This document shows, piece by piece, positions 1 to 10,376 of a DNA stretch of 64,000 nucleotides. A model generated the notes under the pieces. It did no database searches. It was not told the DNA's origin and saw only the letters and a program-made list of their open reading frames with translations. Source of the DNA: Russula earlei (Eukaryota; Basidiomycota; Agaricomycetes; Russulales; Russulaceae); NCBI GenBank assembly GCA_025769875.1, contig JAGFNK010000120.1, forward strand, positions 58,457-122,456, read 5' to 3'. The translations under genes and the position numbers were made by a program. Positions within the stretch are counted from its first letter, which is position 1. The number at the start of each line of letters is the position of its first letter.

Positions 1-122
1 GAGTACTGGGTGACGAAGCTTCCAGGATCTACCATATTGCAGTCATGGCTCAAGAGTTCAATCGATTCCACAGAAAAGTGTATCTTGAAGTATGGCAGGA
101 AGGTGAGCTTTCCCTCTGGTGA

Positions 123-611
123 TTGGACTTTGATATGAGACCACCAATTCCACAGCTCCCAGACATCCAAATTGACAATGCACCTGGACCATCAAGGACA
201 GCACCACTGCTTAAGAATGTGTTTGCAAAATCAAAAGATCTGGCTCAACGAGGTTGTCAGACCTTGGACATCCAAGTTGACGACACACCTGGACTGTCAA
301 GGACAGCACTGCCGCCTAAGAATGTGTTTGCAAAATTGAAAGATCCAGCTCAACAAGGTTGTCAGACCACCCTCGATGGATCTGCTGTGGCAACCTTTCA
401 CAAATCCATTTGCAAAGATCACAAGAAGCCTGATATTAAAGCCCTCCATGATACAGAGGACTCTGATTACATTACCAATGACAAGTCTGACGATGGACGC
501 AAAGGAGGGAAAAAGATATTCCCACTGCTCCTTAGGATTTCAAGGCCATGCCATGCCATTGCTGATCCGCAGAAGAAAATGGCTCGGTGTATTGCAAGCA
601 AGGGATGTTGA
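123..611 (+). CDS. Hypothetical protein fragment with a duplicated 35-residue unit
   Basis: This is an open frame of 162 codons that I do not recognise. Residues about 14-83 are two copies of a 35-residue unit. Both copies contain the block KNVFAK and end in GCQT, so the unit was duplicated in tandem. The rest is charged and has no visible domain. It lies in transposon-derived sequence, and the neighbouring frame at 639-929 (basic, with the cluster PPLKRSRTK) may be a second piece of the same broken gene. The start is simply the first ATG. It is probably a relic of a mobile-element protein; confidence that it is expressed is low. Confidence 0.25.
   Translation: MDFDMRPPIPQLPDIQIDNAPGPSRTAPLLKNVFAKSKDLAQRGCQTLDIQVDDTPGLSRTALPPKNVFAKLKDPAQQGCQTTLDGSAVATFHKSICKDHKKPDIKALHDTEDSDYITNDKSDDGRKGGKKIFPLLLRISRPCHAIADPQKKMARCIASKGC
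162..371 (+). repeat. Two tandem 105-bp units
   Basis: GACATCCAA begins at 162 and again at 267, and the following 105 bp are clearly alike. The period is 35 codons, so the frame is kept through the duplication. Confidence 0.8.
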
Positions 612-1198
612 ACAACCTGGGGCTGGCCATGCAATAAAATGCGAATCCTGAAACATGCCATGCACTGTGGATATCTGGCCAAGATGGAGGGAGGAGCCTT
701 GGTTCAAGCTGCTGTAGAAGAACTTGCAAGGAAACAACCCGGTCTCCTTGACCAATTGGACAAGAAGATGGGGATAGAAAAGAAGCGCACACATGAGGAC
801 CTGAGTGGTGCCGGTATGGAAGCACCACCCTTGAAGCGTTCAAGGACCAAGCCACTTGTTGGCCGCTTGAGCAAGTTTCCAGAGTCTTCTGGGAAAATGA
901 AGCTATATCCAGATATGCTTTGGGAATAAGGAGGCTGGTGATTTCATACCAGCAGATGAAGAGTGGGGGCGATGGTCTTAACACGTGCAAAAGCATGTTA
1001 TGTAATTGTTGATCTGGGCTAACTAGCGCAAATTTGCCGTGAGATAGATGCAAAATAGCTATTTTGCAATGCAAATCAGACCGGGCAAATTAACCGAAAA
1101 TTACACTGCAAAATAGACCTTGCTAGATGCCGAAGCAAATTTGCTGGGTGAATTAGGCATCGGAGCTATTTCCCACCACACTCCTGTGAGGGAATATA

Positions 1199-1812
1199 TA
1201 CTATCACCTATGGGGAACTCGCCATTCCACTACCATCTCACCAGTCACAAATGTCACGAAAGTAACGGACATGTAACACATGCCAAATTAAAGTCCGCCC
1301 GGGATGAATGTATTTATTGGGGACTAGGGGAAACAGTTAATGGAGTAGCATTATCGAGTGAAATCCAGGACTTGCTATGTACGGAACGTGGTGCTCACAT
1401 CATGGGCCAGTGCTGCACGAGTAAAAGTAAAAGATATCATTGTTATAGCTGCCTGTAGCCGCTGCTCATATGTATGGTCTTGTGCTGGCCAATTGGACCG
1501 CCTGTAACATGGCATTAAGAGGATAAAACAGCAGTGGTGACCAGACTCCTCCGAGTCAGCATACAGTGATCACCCAGCTGGAATCAAACTCCACACTCCA
1601 CCATGACAGAAGGCGTGATGCAGGTGTGACCCCCAGCCAAAATACTACTCGAAAACCACTCAATGGACCTCCATTTTTCTTTGCTAGAATGACATTAATG
1701 GCACTCAATAGTATAACTACAAAGTTTTAAATGGGGTTGTTTGAGCAGATACAGGGGAAAATGAAATCGGCGAGATGGTAGTGGAATGGCGAGTTCCCCA
1801 TAGGTGATAGTA
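1199..1812. repeat. 614-bp segment with perfect 41-bp inverted ends
   Basis: Bases 1199-1239 are the exact reverse complement of 1772-1812 (41 of 41). The enclosed 532 bp has no convincing gene; the open frame 1120-1458 has no recognisable domain. The inverted ends suggest a short non-autonomous DNA element or an old inverted duplication. Its right end lies only 3 bp from the TIR element that starts at 1816. Confidence 0.6.
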
Positions 1813-1815
1813 CTA

Positions 1816-4486
1816 TTATTTGTCGTTTTCAGATAACGTGACGCGCCGGAAATTTCCAAAAAGAAAAGGGTCGGTAGAAAGAACTTGATGTATCTTGCCG
1901 AATTCTAAGCAAAAAATCATAAATCATAGCCCATTCGAACCGGAATAAAATGTACTTTCTAAACATTCTGTTCCGAGAACAGATACATTGAATTTCGGAC
2001 ATGCCCATGTCGGGTAGGCACGGTCACAGTTGTGGGAATGATGTAGGCATCTAGCACTTTGTTCCCTTCTTCCTCTCTGATGGCAAAGATCTCCCTCGAA
2101 GTGCAGCGAATTGTGGTTCGAATGTGGGCTCGCGATGAAGACGACTCGCGATCAGACTTCACTACCATTCGCCCACCATCACCTCCACATCGCCCACTCC
2201 TGCTCCCGTCATCCCTGCCGCCCCTTTCGCCATCTCTGCCATGCAAGCCGTCGCCCCCGCACCTTCAGTCCTGCCTGTCCCCGTCCCTGCTTCGCCCACG
2301 ATTGTCACAGCCGCTGCCTCACCCCTGCGCTCACACACCATCGCATGCAATTCAGTCGCCACCGCCCCACACTCATCCGCATCCGTCGCCACCACCTCAG
2401 TCCCAATATCATCAGCAGCCTCCGTCTTAGCCTTGCCCGCCATCGTCAGTACAGCACCGCCCGCTGCCGCCTCAGTAGTCTCATCGCCAGCCGTCTCCGT
2501 TGTTGCTGTACACGCCCCATCCACCGTAGCATCCGTATTGCCAGCCAGTTTTGCTATCTTAGTTTCCACCACCGTCGTCTCAACCGCCGCCGCTGCCTGC
2601 TCCATCCCGTCTCACATGGCCTCACCTTCACCTGCCTCAGTCGTCTCCTCACCAGTTCTCACGCCGCCCACAATGCCAGCTGCCTCCTCTGACCCATCAG
2701 CCATCAGTTCAGCCCAGTCCGCCGTATCGCCAGCATCGCCAGCCGCCGCCGTCTCTGCCCTGTCCGCTGCCTCAGCCTGGCCCGCCGTATCACTTCAATC
2801 GCCAGGTGCCACCACTGCCCCAACGTCTCCTGTCGCCGCCCCAGCTCTAGTGTTATCTGCCGCCGTCGCCTCAGCTCAGTCCGTCGCCCTCTTGATTTCA
2901 TCCTCAATCTCAGTCGATGTCACGCCTAGCGCCAAAGTTTCAGTCACACACGACACCAGCAACGACGCACTGCCGTCGCCTCACGCCACCATCATCGCCC
3001 AAGAAGTTCAAGAAGGCCTCGAACCCAAGCTCAGCAACGCCGCCCCGCAGAAAGATCAACAGCCGCCATCACGACGTCGCCACAGGAGAAGCCGTCGACG
3101 CAAGCACCACATCGCACCACGCCTCCCCTTCCATCGCATCCCCGCCCACACGTACGCCCTCACCCCCGCATGCTGCCATTACCTGCAGTGGCGAAGACCT
3201 TGTCACCGTGGCCGCGGGATGATTACCAGAGACCCTTCACATCTTGTTTTCGGTTTTTGGACGCTGACCCCACACACTCTAGCTCAACGACTACGGCAAG
3301 CGTTTGCAAGGCGAACCACGCCGTCCGCCCCCTCTTGTCTCGTCTCCCACTTGCGCACTATCGTCCACACGTCCCACCGCCACCTGCTATGGAGAAGACC
3401 TTGACGCCACGGCCGGAAGACGTCAGCGCGACAGTCACACAAGCCGGGCTCGCCGCTTGCCTCCGCAACAACAACAGCAGCAGCAAAAACAACGGCAATG
3501 GCAACAACTTGGACGACACCAGCAGCACCACATCGCGACGACACATTTGACACGCCGCAACCACGCCACGCCCCCTCCTGCTTCGCCACACCGCGCCCGC
3601 ATTCCAGGACACAACGACACCAGCACCGCTGCACACAACGACTCAGACGACACATTCGACATGACGCACACACCGCAAGCACGCCCCCGCCCCATCCTGC
3701 CTTGCTGCAATGCCCACCCCCTTTGCGATGACGAGACCACGCGCGCAAGGTCGAAGACTTGCTCAAGACGCTTTGACCGAGGATGGGCAAAATTTCAAGC
3801 CCCCGGGAGGTGTAAGGTAGGCAATCGGTTGGCTACGGAATCACGCGTGCCAAATGCCTTTCATGCAGTCTTGCCACATCTCGTTTAGTCTCTTACTGAT
3901 GTCACTACACATGTTTCCCTATTTCCTCTCTCCTCCCTCCTGTATATAAACTGTTTAGTTACTCTCTGAAATAGAAGAATCCCATACATGTCTCGTCCCA
4001 TGTCTCCCTCTTTCGCCTCTTCTCCCCACTTCTCTTCCATAATCTTGACGATTCCTTTTAGTATAAATACCTAGCATGAAAAATGCCATTTGAGTGTATT
4101 GTGTCCTCTCCTAATCTGACTGCCCGCGTCTCGAAAGCCCTCTTTGGATGGACCCTCGACGCATTTCCTCGGAGTTGCGCCTAGTGGTTCTTGTTTCGAC
4201 TCATCTTGGTCCCCTGGTCAATGCTCACTTCCTTGGTCCAATTGTTTCACTCTTACTTACTCACCCGCGCGTCCCTGGACACACCACACCGCATACTAAT
4301 TTTGACATCTCCGACATTTCTATTTTTCATTCTCGGTACCCTCCATTTAGAAGCTAGTTTTCATTCCAGTTCCAATGGGCTATTTTTTATGATTTTTTGA
4401 ATTCGGCGAGATACATCAAGTTCTCTATCAACCCTTTTCTTTTCGGAAATTTTCCGGCACGTCACGTTATCTGAAAACAACAATAA
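1816..4486. mobile_element. Non-autonomous DNA element with ~125-130-bp terminal inverted repeats
   Basis: The sequence 1816-1946 read in reverse complement aligns over its whole length with 4362-4486, with roughly 85 percent identity by eye and small indels. Both ends share the core CAGATAACGTGACG near the outer edge. Long TIRs fit a Mutator-like or similar DNA element, but there is no transposase inside, only a Pro/Ala/Ser-rich frame (2241-3404) and a promoter-like stretch with TATATAAA near 3952. No convincing target-site duplication was found. A diverged, inverted copy of the internal sequence lies at 16666-18225. Confidence 0.65.
2241..3404 (+). CDS. Pro/Ala/Ser/Val-rich low-complexity protein of a mobile element
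   Basis: An open frame of 387 codons. The first ~240 residues are almost only Ala, Ser, Pro, Val and Thr. The segment from about residue 235 to 300 is more complex, with SVTHDTSN followed by a strongly basic run (RRRHRRSRRRK). That segment recurs in the second copy at 16881-17450 on the minus strand (SVTHDTSN, SNAAPQ, RRHRRRSPRRR), so the sequence has been mobile. A further matching stretch (PPPPAME, then RPEDVSAT) continues in another frame at 3377-3460, so the full protein probably needs splicing or has drifted by frameshift. Several overlapping frames are open because the DNA is C-rich, and the choice of frame rests only on conservation between the two copies. Function unknown. Confidence 0.35.
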   Translation: MQAVAPAPSVLPVPVPASPTIVTAAASPLRSHTIACNSVATAPHSSASVATTSVPISSAASVLALPAIVSTAPPAAASVVSSPAVSVVAVHAPSTVASVLPASFAILVSTTVVSTAAAACSIPSHMASPSPASVVSSPVLTPPTMPAASSDPSAISSAQSAVSPASPAAAVSALSAASAWPAVSLQSPGATTAPTSPVAAPALVLSAAVASAQSVALLISSSISVDVTPSAKVSVTHDTSNDALPSPHATIIAQEVQEGLEPKLSNAAPQKDQQPPSRRRHRRSRRRKHHIAPRLPFHRIPAHTYALTPACCHYLQWRRPCHRGRGMITRDPSHLVFGFWTLTPHTLAQRLRQAFARRTTPSAPSCLVSHLRTIVHTSHRHLLWRRP

Positions 4487-4513
4487 GTTTGACTTTATAT
4501 TTGGCAATCAGTT

Positions 4514-5310
4514 TCAGCTGAGCTTCCTGTGAATACCATCCACATGTATGACAAGGATTAGTGAATGATTGCTGATGTTGGTGTGGAAAACACCTGGGTC
4601 TGCATTGCTGGTCTGGAATCTCAGCTTCACAAGTGCATGCAAAAGCATGTTGTACCATTTGTGCCCAGCCTGCTTGAGCCCATATAGAGACTTGCATAGC
4701 CACTTCACTGTACCTTCACCCTCCCTTCCTGTGTCATAGCCTGGAGGTGAATCCATGTAGATTTCTTTGTCCTTGTCCAGTTCACCATTGAGGTATGTGC
4801 CATTGAAATCAAATGATTCAATGTCCCAATCACTACAAGTGGCAAGAGCAAGTACAATCCTAATACTGCTGAGCTTCATGATGGGAGAGTAAGTGTCAAA
4901 GTAGTTGACACCATAGATTTGTGAGAATCCTTGCTTGACTAAACATGCCTTGTACTTGTCTACTGTCATATCAGCTTTGTGCAAAAGACCCACTTTGAGC
5001 TGACAATGTTTTTGTTTTGAGGTCACAGAACTGTGGTCCATGTCCCCACTTCCTTGAGTGTGGTGATTTCCCTGTCCATGGCCTCCCTTCATCTGGGCCA
5101 GTCATTGTGTCCCTGTGCTTTGGGAAGAGTCCTTGGGTCACTGTCTGCATCTTGAATAGCAGTGGTGAGAGTGTAGATTGCTTGTTCTTTGTATGCAAAC
5201 TCTGCAGGGTCAATAGAATCCAAGTCATAAATGCCACTGGTGAAATGCAGGTGCAATTCCTTCCACAGTTGCACTGCACTTTTACTACTTGTGCTTGTGG
5301 TTTTGGTCAC
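4514..5310 (-). pseudogene. Ty1/copia polyprotein relic (reverse transcriptase)
   Basis: The minus-strand translation matches the copia reverse-transcriptase domain. Visible landmarks in order are YKACLVKQGFSQ, VNYFDTYSP, LSSIRIVLALA, TYLNGELD, IYMDSPPGY, SLYGLKQAGHKWY and ADPGVFH, ending near the active-site region (ILVIHVDG, with V/H changes). Upstream, 5310-5089 encodes the usual linker before the RT (a DADSDPRT-like stretch ending in HNDWPR), but in a different frame, so at least one frameshift lies near 5090. A Pro-rich minus-strand frame at 5504-5731 may belong to the same polyprotein. The 3' end stops at about 4500, exactly next to the TIR element. It is non-functional. Confidence 0.85.
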
Positions 5311-5353
5311 ATTGCTGACCCTGCCACCTGTTGAAGCTAAAGGAAGCTTTGCT

Positions 5354-5483
5354 CAGTCTTGTGTGTGAAAGACTGTATTAGTTAGTGATCTAACCTAAAG
5401 GAAGCTTTGCTATGTACAGTATTAGTTCTAGAAAAGAAGTAAGAGAGTGTGGTACTGACCTCAGTCTTGTGTGTGAAAGACTG
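5354..5483. repeat. Two copies of a 22-bp hairpin
   Basis: CAGTCTTGTGTGTGAAAGAC plus TG occurs at 5354-5375 and 5462-5483. Each copy is a stem CAGTCTT/AAGACTG with an 8-base loop. A second short duplication, TAAAGGAAGCTTTGCT, occurs in the same stretch. Confidence 0.7.
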
Positions 5484-5935
5484 AGGGAAAAAACGAACAA
5501 CAACTAATTTGAATATTTACATGTATGGTCCAGCTCTGTCCGTACACACACCACTGGGTGGCTGCACATCCAACACCATCTGTGGTGCCTTTGCTGGTGG
5601 CAATGTGTTTTGTAAGTATCTGATAGTTTCAGCACATGTCTGGATCTTTGGAGTGGCTGTTGTGGTATTGTCTTGGTTTTCTTTGGTGCAGGCAGTGGAG
5701 GTGGCTGTGAATTTGGTGGTGGTGGAGTCATGTTATGGAGTAGTTTGGGGTCTGGAGGTTTCCAGATGCCTGAACTATGGACTGGATTGTTTGCATCATG
5801 TGTGTGTCAGATCTTAATCATTTATGTTCCTTGATATTGCATTTGGAGCATGTTGATCATATCTTCCTGAAGATGTATTGAAGAAGCAATGAATCACATT
5901 GCTTCTGTCCCAGATGTTGCTGTACTGCTGTGTAT

Positions 5936-6455
5936 GTTGATTTCCTGATTAAGGAAGTACTTACTACTTCCTTTGACACCAAGTTGTTTACTATGGAAGT
6001 ACTTATTGCTTCCAGCACCAAGATCATTTACAGTGAAAGCAACTATTGCTTTCAGATGCTACCCTTGCTACTTACATTATTTATTAGTACTTACAGTAGT
6101 GAGAACCTTATCCCTGAGGGCTATATAAAGCCCCCAGTTCATAGTAGTTGAGCCTTAAGCTCAACTTAGTTTGCCAATCCCAAACAGTTGACTCCTACCT
6201 CATCTGCAGAGCCCCTCTCATCATATTGACATACTCTTGAATAACTTAACACTCCTTCCTCTCCACAAGTATTGCTTGCTTGACTCAAGCATATCTGCAT
6301 TGGTAGGGCATGTTTACAGACACAACCATCAAACTCCATTAAGGCCCATTGGAGCCTTAACAAGTCACTGGTGTATCATGGTGCTCTCTGTCTTCATTGC
6401 TTGTGACCTCTTGTTTGCTGTCATTCAGGTTGCTCTCAGTTACAGACAGTGTGCC
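5936..6455 (+). mobile_element. Probable copia LTR with downstream primer-binding site
   Basis: The block begins TGTTGATTTCC, has a TATA box (CTATATAAAGCCCC, 6120-6133), and is followed at 6465-6475 by TGGTATCAGAG, the classic copia primer-binding site complementary to initiator tRNA-Met. The exact right border is uncertain. The upstream half holds three near-palindromes (5953-5971, 5995-6013, 6035-6053) that look like U3 enhancer repeats. No gag gene follows, so this is a solo LTR or a truncated 5' end. It is on the opposite strand from the copia RT relic at 4514-5310 and is likely a different insertion. Confidence 0.5.
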
Positions 6456-6464
6456 AATGGCTGT

Positions 6465-6475
6465 GGTATCAGAGT
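6465..6475 (+). other. Copia-type primer-binding site
   Basis: TGGTATCAGAG matches the common PBS of copia elements primed by initiator tRNA-Met. It lies about 10 bp after the inferred LTR end. Confidence 0.5.
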
Positions 6476-7088
6476 AAATGGAGATAGTGGGGCTTGATTG
6501 TGAGCTTAGCAGCAAAGGAACTGCCTCCAGCAGTGGTTGCACTGGGGACTGAGTACTGAGCAGGTGTTGTGTGACTGGAGCAGTGATAATTAGTGTATAA
6601 CATGGTGTATACCCCAGGTAAAATTTCCAACACTGTACCCATAACTCATCTCACCACACCTGCATCACATACCACATTCACACACATGGTGTACACTCAT
6701 GGTTTATATACAAACACTGTGGTGTACGAACACTGTGGTATACCAAGCAACTGTCTATGAAAACCACAGGTTTGACCCAAGGTTTCTCTATGTAACTCTT
6801 GCAAAATACTACTAACAAGATACTACCAGAGAGTCTCAAGTCACTCTGAGCACACTTCTTCCTCAGATGTGATGCATGAATAGCTCCAACCAGTTCTGGC
6901 ATATCAATGAGATCCTTCTTTCCTCAATCTCCAAGACATAAGAATGCATGTATCATAGACAGTGAAAGGTGGTTGCAAGTGAAGTGAAGCAGTTGCCAAC
7001 CTTGCAAGAAAAGACATTCAATGGCTGTAGATGTTGCTGAAAACCTTTATCAGTGAAGAAGTCTTGACAAAAGTGACCCCTGAACTTA

Positions 7089-7097
7089 CCCAGAACA
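7089..7097. repeat. Left target-site duplication of the MULE
   Basis: CCCAGAACA, identical to 9997-10005. It spans the exon/intron junction of the disrupted hAT gene. Confidence 0.9.
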
Positions 7098-7198
7098 AGC
7101 TTTTGACTTTTAGCAGTGGGTTGGATGATCAAGAATTGCCATAAAAGGCAATTGGGTCAGCAAGAGAATCGGGGGTTCAATCATGCATTAAATTACAC
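7098..7198. repeat. Left TIR of the MULE
   Basis: About 100 bp, inverted relative to 9896-9996, with point differences throughout. Confidence 0.9.
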
Positions 7199-7258
7199 AT
7201 ATAAGCGAGTTAACAGTAGCATAACTACTTACCTTTTTCCCTACCAAATCAAAAACAA

Positions 7259-9836
7259 ATGTTATCCTGTTTCCGATTGGCTAGCACATCATCCGCCCCA
7301 TCTGCTCCATCCACCACTTCCGGCCCGAGCACCCCTTGCATGACACAACATTTAAAGTTCAGGCATGCCCCTTCAAAGATCATTGCCAATTCTGGAAAGA
7401 GGGGAGATTTTAATTATGACCGGGAGCACAGTGGATACCCCATGGAATGGCCAACAGCAGCTGATTTCAACGTGTGGCGCCGGCAAGGAGAACTGGCTCA
7501 TGCAATTGAATTGATTACATCCAGCACCGAGCATGGGCAGGGATGGACAAAAAAGGTTTTCGTCTGTTCCCACCAACTATCCAGAGGAGCTTCACATTAT
7601 GTAAAGAAGCACCCCAATCACACATGGAGATCTGAGATCAAGAAGATTGGTTGCCGTTGCCGAATAGTCATCAAATCATACATGGACGCACCTACCATTC
7701 TCGGACAATACGCAAGCGAGCATGACCATGAAATTGGAATTGCTAATCTCGCTTACACACGAATGTCACATGTAGCGCGCGATAAAATTAGATCCTTGTT
7801 GTCAAGGAAGGTTGATCCACAGGAAATAGTAAGTGTGCATTGAATTTATTTTTAATCGCTAACCTAATGAATTGAAAGGTACACGATATTCAGGATTCGT
7901 TGCCCGATGGCAGCCAAGACCAATTCATCTTGCTTTGGGATGTGAGCTGCATGGCCCAGAAAATTGAAGATAACAATATCAGGCTGCATCCAGAGGATGC
8001 CATCTCCACCAGGCTCTGGTTGGACTGATTGAGAGATGAAAATACAAATGTATTTTACAAAGATAGGCTGCACAGTGCCCCATCTCAGTCAAATCTGCAG
8101 GAGGATGCATATGTGTTATGCATCCAGACCCCTTTCCAAATGGAGGCATTCCGCTGCCTTGGGAATGGCTTCATTGGTATTGACACAACTCATAATATTA
8201 CTCAATATCCGGACTTTTTATTATTTACCATGATCACGCAGGATCACTGGGGACATGGTGCATAATATTTACTAAATGTCAATTTAGCGTGCTTACCTTT
8301 TCTGGATAGGTGTGCCTGTTGCCTGGATGCTGGCATCCAATGGAACAACAGACAAAATTTCCTTTTTTGTCCATTGGGTCAGGGATGCCAGTCCAGCTAT
8401 CTGGCCATCTATTATTATGACAGATCGTGATGCCGCGCAGATTGCTGCCCTCAAGATTGCTTATCCAGGAAGTCGGATGTGGCTTTGCAAATGGCATGTG
8501 TTGCACGTGATGTGATCACACTTCAATACAACCAAATTTCCTGATCTGTAGGATAAGATCAAGAGATGGGTACATACAGATGATCAGGCCAACTTTCTGC
8601 AAATCTGGGAGATCTCCACTGATCCTCAGGTCCCACAAAGTTTTGTGAACTACCTTGGGTGTGAATGGATGCCTGTGGTGCATATGTGGTCCATGGTTTT
8701 CCAGAAAAATCAGCATATCTTTGAGGAAGGGGACACAAATATGTTGATCGAAGTGTATGTGTTCCAACTGATCTAAAGATAAGATAACTTAATCATTTTT
8801 TAGATATCATCATGTCCTCAAATCACACTGGCTCAATGGCAAGCGCAATCAGTGGATCAATCAAATCTTATTTGTGCTAGTGCATTGAATGGTGCCATAT
8901 TACCAAAACAGGCACAAACATCAGAAAGTCAGGCTCAATGGTCAGGACCTGGTGGCTGACAGGCATTGGAAACTTTTTGCCCATGCCAAGAGCACATCAC
9001 AAGATTTGATCTTGCAATTTGATGAGATCAGCTTTCACGTTGCTTCACAATCCCGGTCCAGTGAGTTTTACTCAATTAATCTGATGAAGTCGACTTGTGA
9101 TTGCACAGATTATCCATGGATTAGATTCTGCAAACACATTGCAGCAATCTACATCCACTTTCACCACCTCTGTCCTGAAGAGAGCACCCAAAAAGCTCTC
9201 ACAGAGAATGCAAATAGATCCCCTGACCCACCATCCCCATCCACCAGGCCAAGGGAGAGCCTAGTATCTCTCTCACAGGAGATCATATCATTATCATGCG
9301 ATCTTGCATCTAGGCTTGAGGATACTAATCAATTAGTGGAGATCATTGAGGCCACCTGGGCCACCAAATACAGTTTGGCAGCCACAATTAATATAATTCA
9401 AGGTTTCAAGGTCTTACCCAATAAGGAGGTAATTGTGCCCAATCAGCATACAACAGAGACAGCCAAGCATATGGGTGCCAAATGGGGCCCAAAACAACGG
9501 ACCAGTCTCCCCAATGCATGGGGACTTACAGCGCAAAGCATCAGTGTCACTAAGGGAAAGCGCCGCCATGTTCACGATGATCCATACACCGGGGGCAAAT
9601 GGTCGGGCAAGCGCACCAAGCCCGATGCAACATCTGCCACTGTGAATGCGTGCACGTGTGCCCTCGGGGAACCGCCATCTCAAACCCCCCTCCCACGGAA
9701 CCCCCCTCGGAACCCCCCTCCCTCAGATGCCACTGCCTCCCTTGCACCATGTCCCTTTGGACTCACACCGCTGCCTATTCTAGCAGCCTCATCTTCTGCT
9801 GATCCTTACAATAGAAAATCTTTATTTGTATTGTAA
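7259..9836 (+). pseudogene. MULE transposase, four in-frame stops
   Basis: Exon 1 (7259-7828) encodes an N-terminal zinc-binding domain of FAR1/WRKY-GCM1 type: FVCSHQ, then GCRCRIVIK, then EHDHEIG. After an intron at 7829-7878, the MULE DDE domain follows with GIDTTHN (first Asp). A second intron (8258-8309) leads to VPVAWMLASNGTTD, IIMTDRDAAQ (second Asp) and CKWHVLHVM. A third intron (about 8755-8803) precedes HHVLKSHWLNGK. The C-terminus has a SWIM zinc finger, CDC then CKHIAAI. In-frame stops lie at 8026 (TGA), 8513 (TGA), 8549 (TAG) and 8886 (TGA); all could come from CGA, TGG or CAG by one transition. The rest of the frame is intact. The start is uncertain. Confidence 0.9.
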
Positions 9837-9895
9837 TTTATTTTCAAGATACATAATAAATAAGTCATTAAATAAGTGATTTAGAAAATACTTTG

Positions 9896-9996
9896 GTGTC
9901 ATTTACATGCGTGATTGAAGCCCCAATTATCTTGCTAACCCAATTGCCTTTTATAGTAATTTTTGATCATCTAACCACCACTAAAAGTACACAACT
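9896..9996. repeat. Right TIR of the MULE
   Basis: Inverted counterpart of 7098-7198. Confidence 0.9.
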
Positions 9997-10005
9997 CCCA
10001 GAACA
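9997..10005. repeat. Right target-site duplication of the MULE
   Basis: CCCAGAACA, identical to 7089-7097. Confidence 0.9.
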
Positions 10006-10376
10006 CTAAGATAGTCAAAGGCTATGGCTGATAGTTCTGGATAAACCCTCCAATGATCCTACCCCCAGGCAATAGGATCAGACACCTTCTCAATCACCTG
10101 CACAAGATAGTTGTCAAGTTCATTGATGTCACATAAACTGTCCATTGGGATGTCCAGAAAGTTTGTCATAACATCCATGTCATCAACAAGTGTCTTTGTC
10201 TGTTGTCAAGGTAAACATGCAGCATGAAAGATTATAGAGCACAGAACATACCAGAATGGATGTGGGAACAGAGGGAGTATCATACTTTGTGAACTCCTCC
10301 CTGACAATGGCCTCTGTGGTGCTAATCTGGTCCTTTGTCCAGCCATGTTGTTGGAAATACTTGAGCTTTACACTTT

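Larger units (their letters stand above)
7098..9996 (+). mobile_element. Complete Mutator-like element (MULE)
   Basis: A 2,899-bp element with imperfect terminal inverted repeats of about 100 bp. Bases 7098-7198 align with the reverse complement of 9896-9996; both contain ACTTTTAG near the end and ATAAAAGGCAATTGGGT further in. It is flanked by a perfect 9-bp duplication, CCCAGAACA, the usual size for MULEs. It carries one MULE transposase gene on the plus strand, now with in-frame stops. It sits inside a hAT transposase relic. Confidence 0.93.
6678..10376 (-). pseudogene. hAT-family transposase C-terminus, split by a MULE
   Basis: The minus strand at 10376-10006 encodes LKYFQQHGWTKDQI, DNYLVQVIEKVSDPIAW and VYPELSAIAFDYLSVL, the dimerisation region of fungal hAT transposases. 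A 52-bp intron lies at 10200-10251. The reading frame continues on the other side of the inserted MULE: after removing 7098-10005 and a 53-bp intron (7037-7089), the next exon starts at 7036 with ATSTAIECLF and continues FTCNHLSLSMIHAFLC and DLIDMPELVGAIHASH. This exactly restores the hAT consensus order. In-frame stops (one after WG in the IAWG stretch, one after LGD) show that the gene was already decaying. The N-terminal half is not visible upstream. Confidence 0.85.
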
